Shown here: positions 63,494 to 64,000 of the stretch, piece by piece
Numbering within the stretch: position 1 is the first letter of the stretch
Layout of the letters: the number at the start of each line of letters is the position of its first letter
Origin: Clostridium tunisiense TJ
Lineage (GTDB): Bacteria > Bacillota > Clostridia > Clostridiales > Clostridiaceae
Length of the DNA stretch: 64,000 bases
Direction of reading: 5' to 3'
Assembly: GCF_000300195.1 (NCBI RefSeq)
Contig: NZ_AMQH01000006.1
Location: 62,001 to 126,000, forward strand
Made by a program: the position numbers and the translations under genes
The notes under the pieces: model-generated
Databases searched by the model: none
What the model was told of the DNA's origin: nothing
What the model saw: the letters and a program-made list of their open reading frames with translations, nothing else

Positions 63494-64000
63494 CTTTATG
63501 CTCAGTATTTTCTTCAGGTTTTGCAATATCTTCTTCAAATTTTACAGTGTAGGTAAAAGAATTTACTTCATCATCAGCATTCTTTTCCTTTTCACTATTA
63601 TGACTATTAAACTTATCCTTAATATCTTGGGCAGCTTCATTAGCCTTTTCCTTAGTTTCATTAAATACTGACTTTATGATTTTGTTTACTACTTCAACTG
63701 TACCATCTTCTTTTGTTATTTCAACTTGAATCTTAGTGATTATAGCTGCAGCTGCTCCAACCATTAATAGTATTGGTTGTAATAGTGCCACAAGACCTAT
63801 TGCAATACCTGCATTAACTGGAATATCTACAAGAGTTTTATCTTCTTTTTTAATTTTAATTCTTGTAACATTCCCTTTTTTAACTAAGTCTTTCATGTAA
63901 GCAATAAATTCATCCACTGTCATTGATACATCATTCATGAAGGATTTTTCTTCTTTGGTTTCCTCTTTCATCTTTTCATGATAAACCAATGCATCCACCA
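63486..64000 (-). CDS. DUF4342 domain protein (5' end beyond window edge)
   Basis: At least 171 residues to the stop at 63486. The central DUF4342 domain (FIAYMKDLVKKGNVTRIKIKKEDKTLVDIPVNAGIAIGLVALLQPILLMVGAAAAIITKIQVEI) contains one hydrophobic segment; the acidic, Lys/Glu-rich tail is likely disordered. The first visible residues (VDALVYHEKMKEE) look like the end of the UBA-like helix domain that usually precedes DUF4342, so the start lies beyond position 64000. Function unknown. Confidence 0.83.
   Translation of the reverse strand, partial: VDALVYHEKMKEETKEEKSFMNDVSMTVDEFIAYMKDLVKKGNVTRIKIKKEDKTLVDIPVNAGIAIGLVALLQPILLMVGAAAAIITKIQVEITKEDGTVEVVNKIIKSVFNETKEKANEAAQDIKDKFNSHNSEKEKNADDEVNSFTYTVKFEEDIAKPEENTEHKES

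Noticed and set aside
1..64000. CRISPR arrays, tRNA or rRNA genes
   Set aside because: No regularly spaced repeats and no tRNA or rRNA signature was seen on either strand.

Overview
The window is AT-rich, with almost every gene preceded by a strong AGGAGG-type ribosome binding site and frequent GTG/TTG starts. It carries spore genes (an SspH-type small acid-soluble protein, a CotS-family coat protein, a Csp germination-protease relative) and anaerobe-type redox proteins (hybrid cluster protein, rubrerythrin, hemerythrin, pyruvate phosphate dikinase). This fits a spore-forming, anaerobic Clostridium-like Firmicute; the species cannot be named from the sequence.

Layout. 1-5.1 kb: 3'-truncated (by the window edge) chloramphenicol acetyltransferase with a leader-peptide attenuator, hemerythrin/DUF438 and DUF2249 proteins, YitT, DUF4180, OsmC and two gene remnants. 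5.5-8.1 kb: a stand-alone AICAR formyltransferase under a ZTP riboswitch, then an ECF sigma/anti-sigma pair. 8.2-23.2 kb: two chemoreceptors, DUF401 permease, HxlR regulator, a penicillin-binding protein, the DUF134/NifX pair, Dus, an ABM monooxygenase, two tandem sensor-only Cache proteins, and a HesB-like selenoprotein whose in-frame TGA hides it from ordinary ORF calling. 23.7-34 kb: a catalytically dead Csp-like protease, a split permease with fused ferredoxin under a Crp/Fnr regulator, hybrid cluster protein, a rubrerythrin with an altered rubredoxin site, and small membrane proteins. 34.2-40.7 kb: a siderophore uptake operon with two Fur boxes and a divergent AraC regulator. 40.7-43.7 kb: CadA/CadC-type metal export. 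43.9-44.9 kb: a candidate small RNA and three small proteins including SspH.

45.3-50.2 kb is a 4.9-kb island inserted in the 3' end of the RNase P RNA gene (rnpB). It is bounded by perfect 57-bp direct repeats and carries a Gabija-like anti-phage pair (OLD-family ATPase/TOPRIM nuclease plus UvrD-like helicase) and the wreck of a serine recombinase. The insertion rebuilds rnpB and strands the old rnpB 3' end and terminator on the far side. 50.2-64 kb is conserved chromosome: rnpB, Nif3, TrmK, a PH-domain membrane protein, sigma-A, DNA primase, dGTPase, CotS, pyruvate phosphate dikinase, CcpN (apparently starting at ATT) and a DUF4342 protein running off the right edge.

How they work together: several loci serve oxygen, NO or metal stress (hemerythrin, DUF2249, OsmC, hybrid cluster protein, rubrerythrin, HesB-like protein, Fur-regulated iron uptake, CadA). 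RNA-level control is common (cat attenuator, ZTP riboswitch, selenocysteine element). Two families of short intergenic repeats are scattered through the window.
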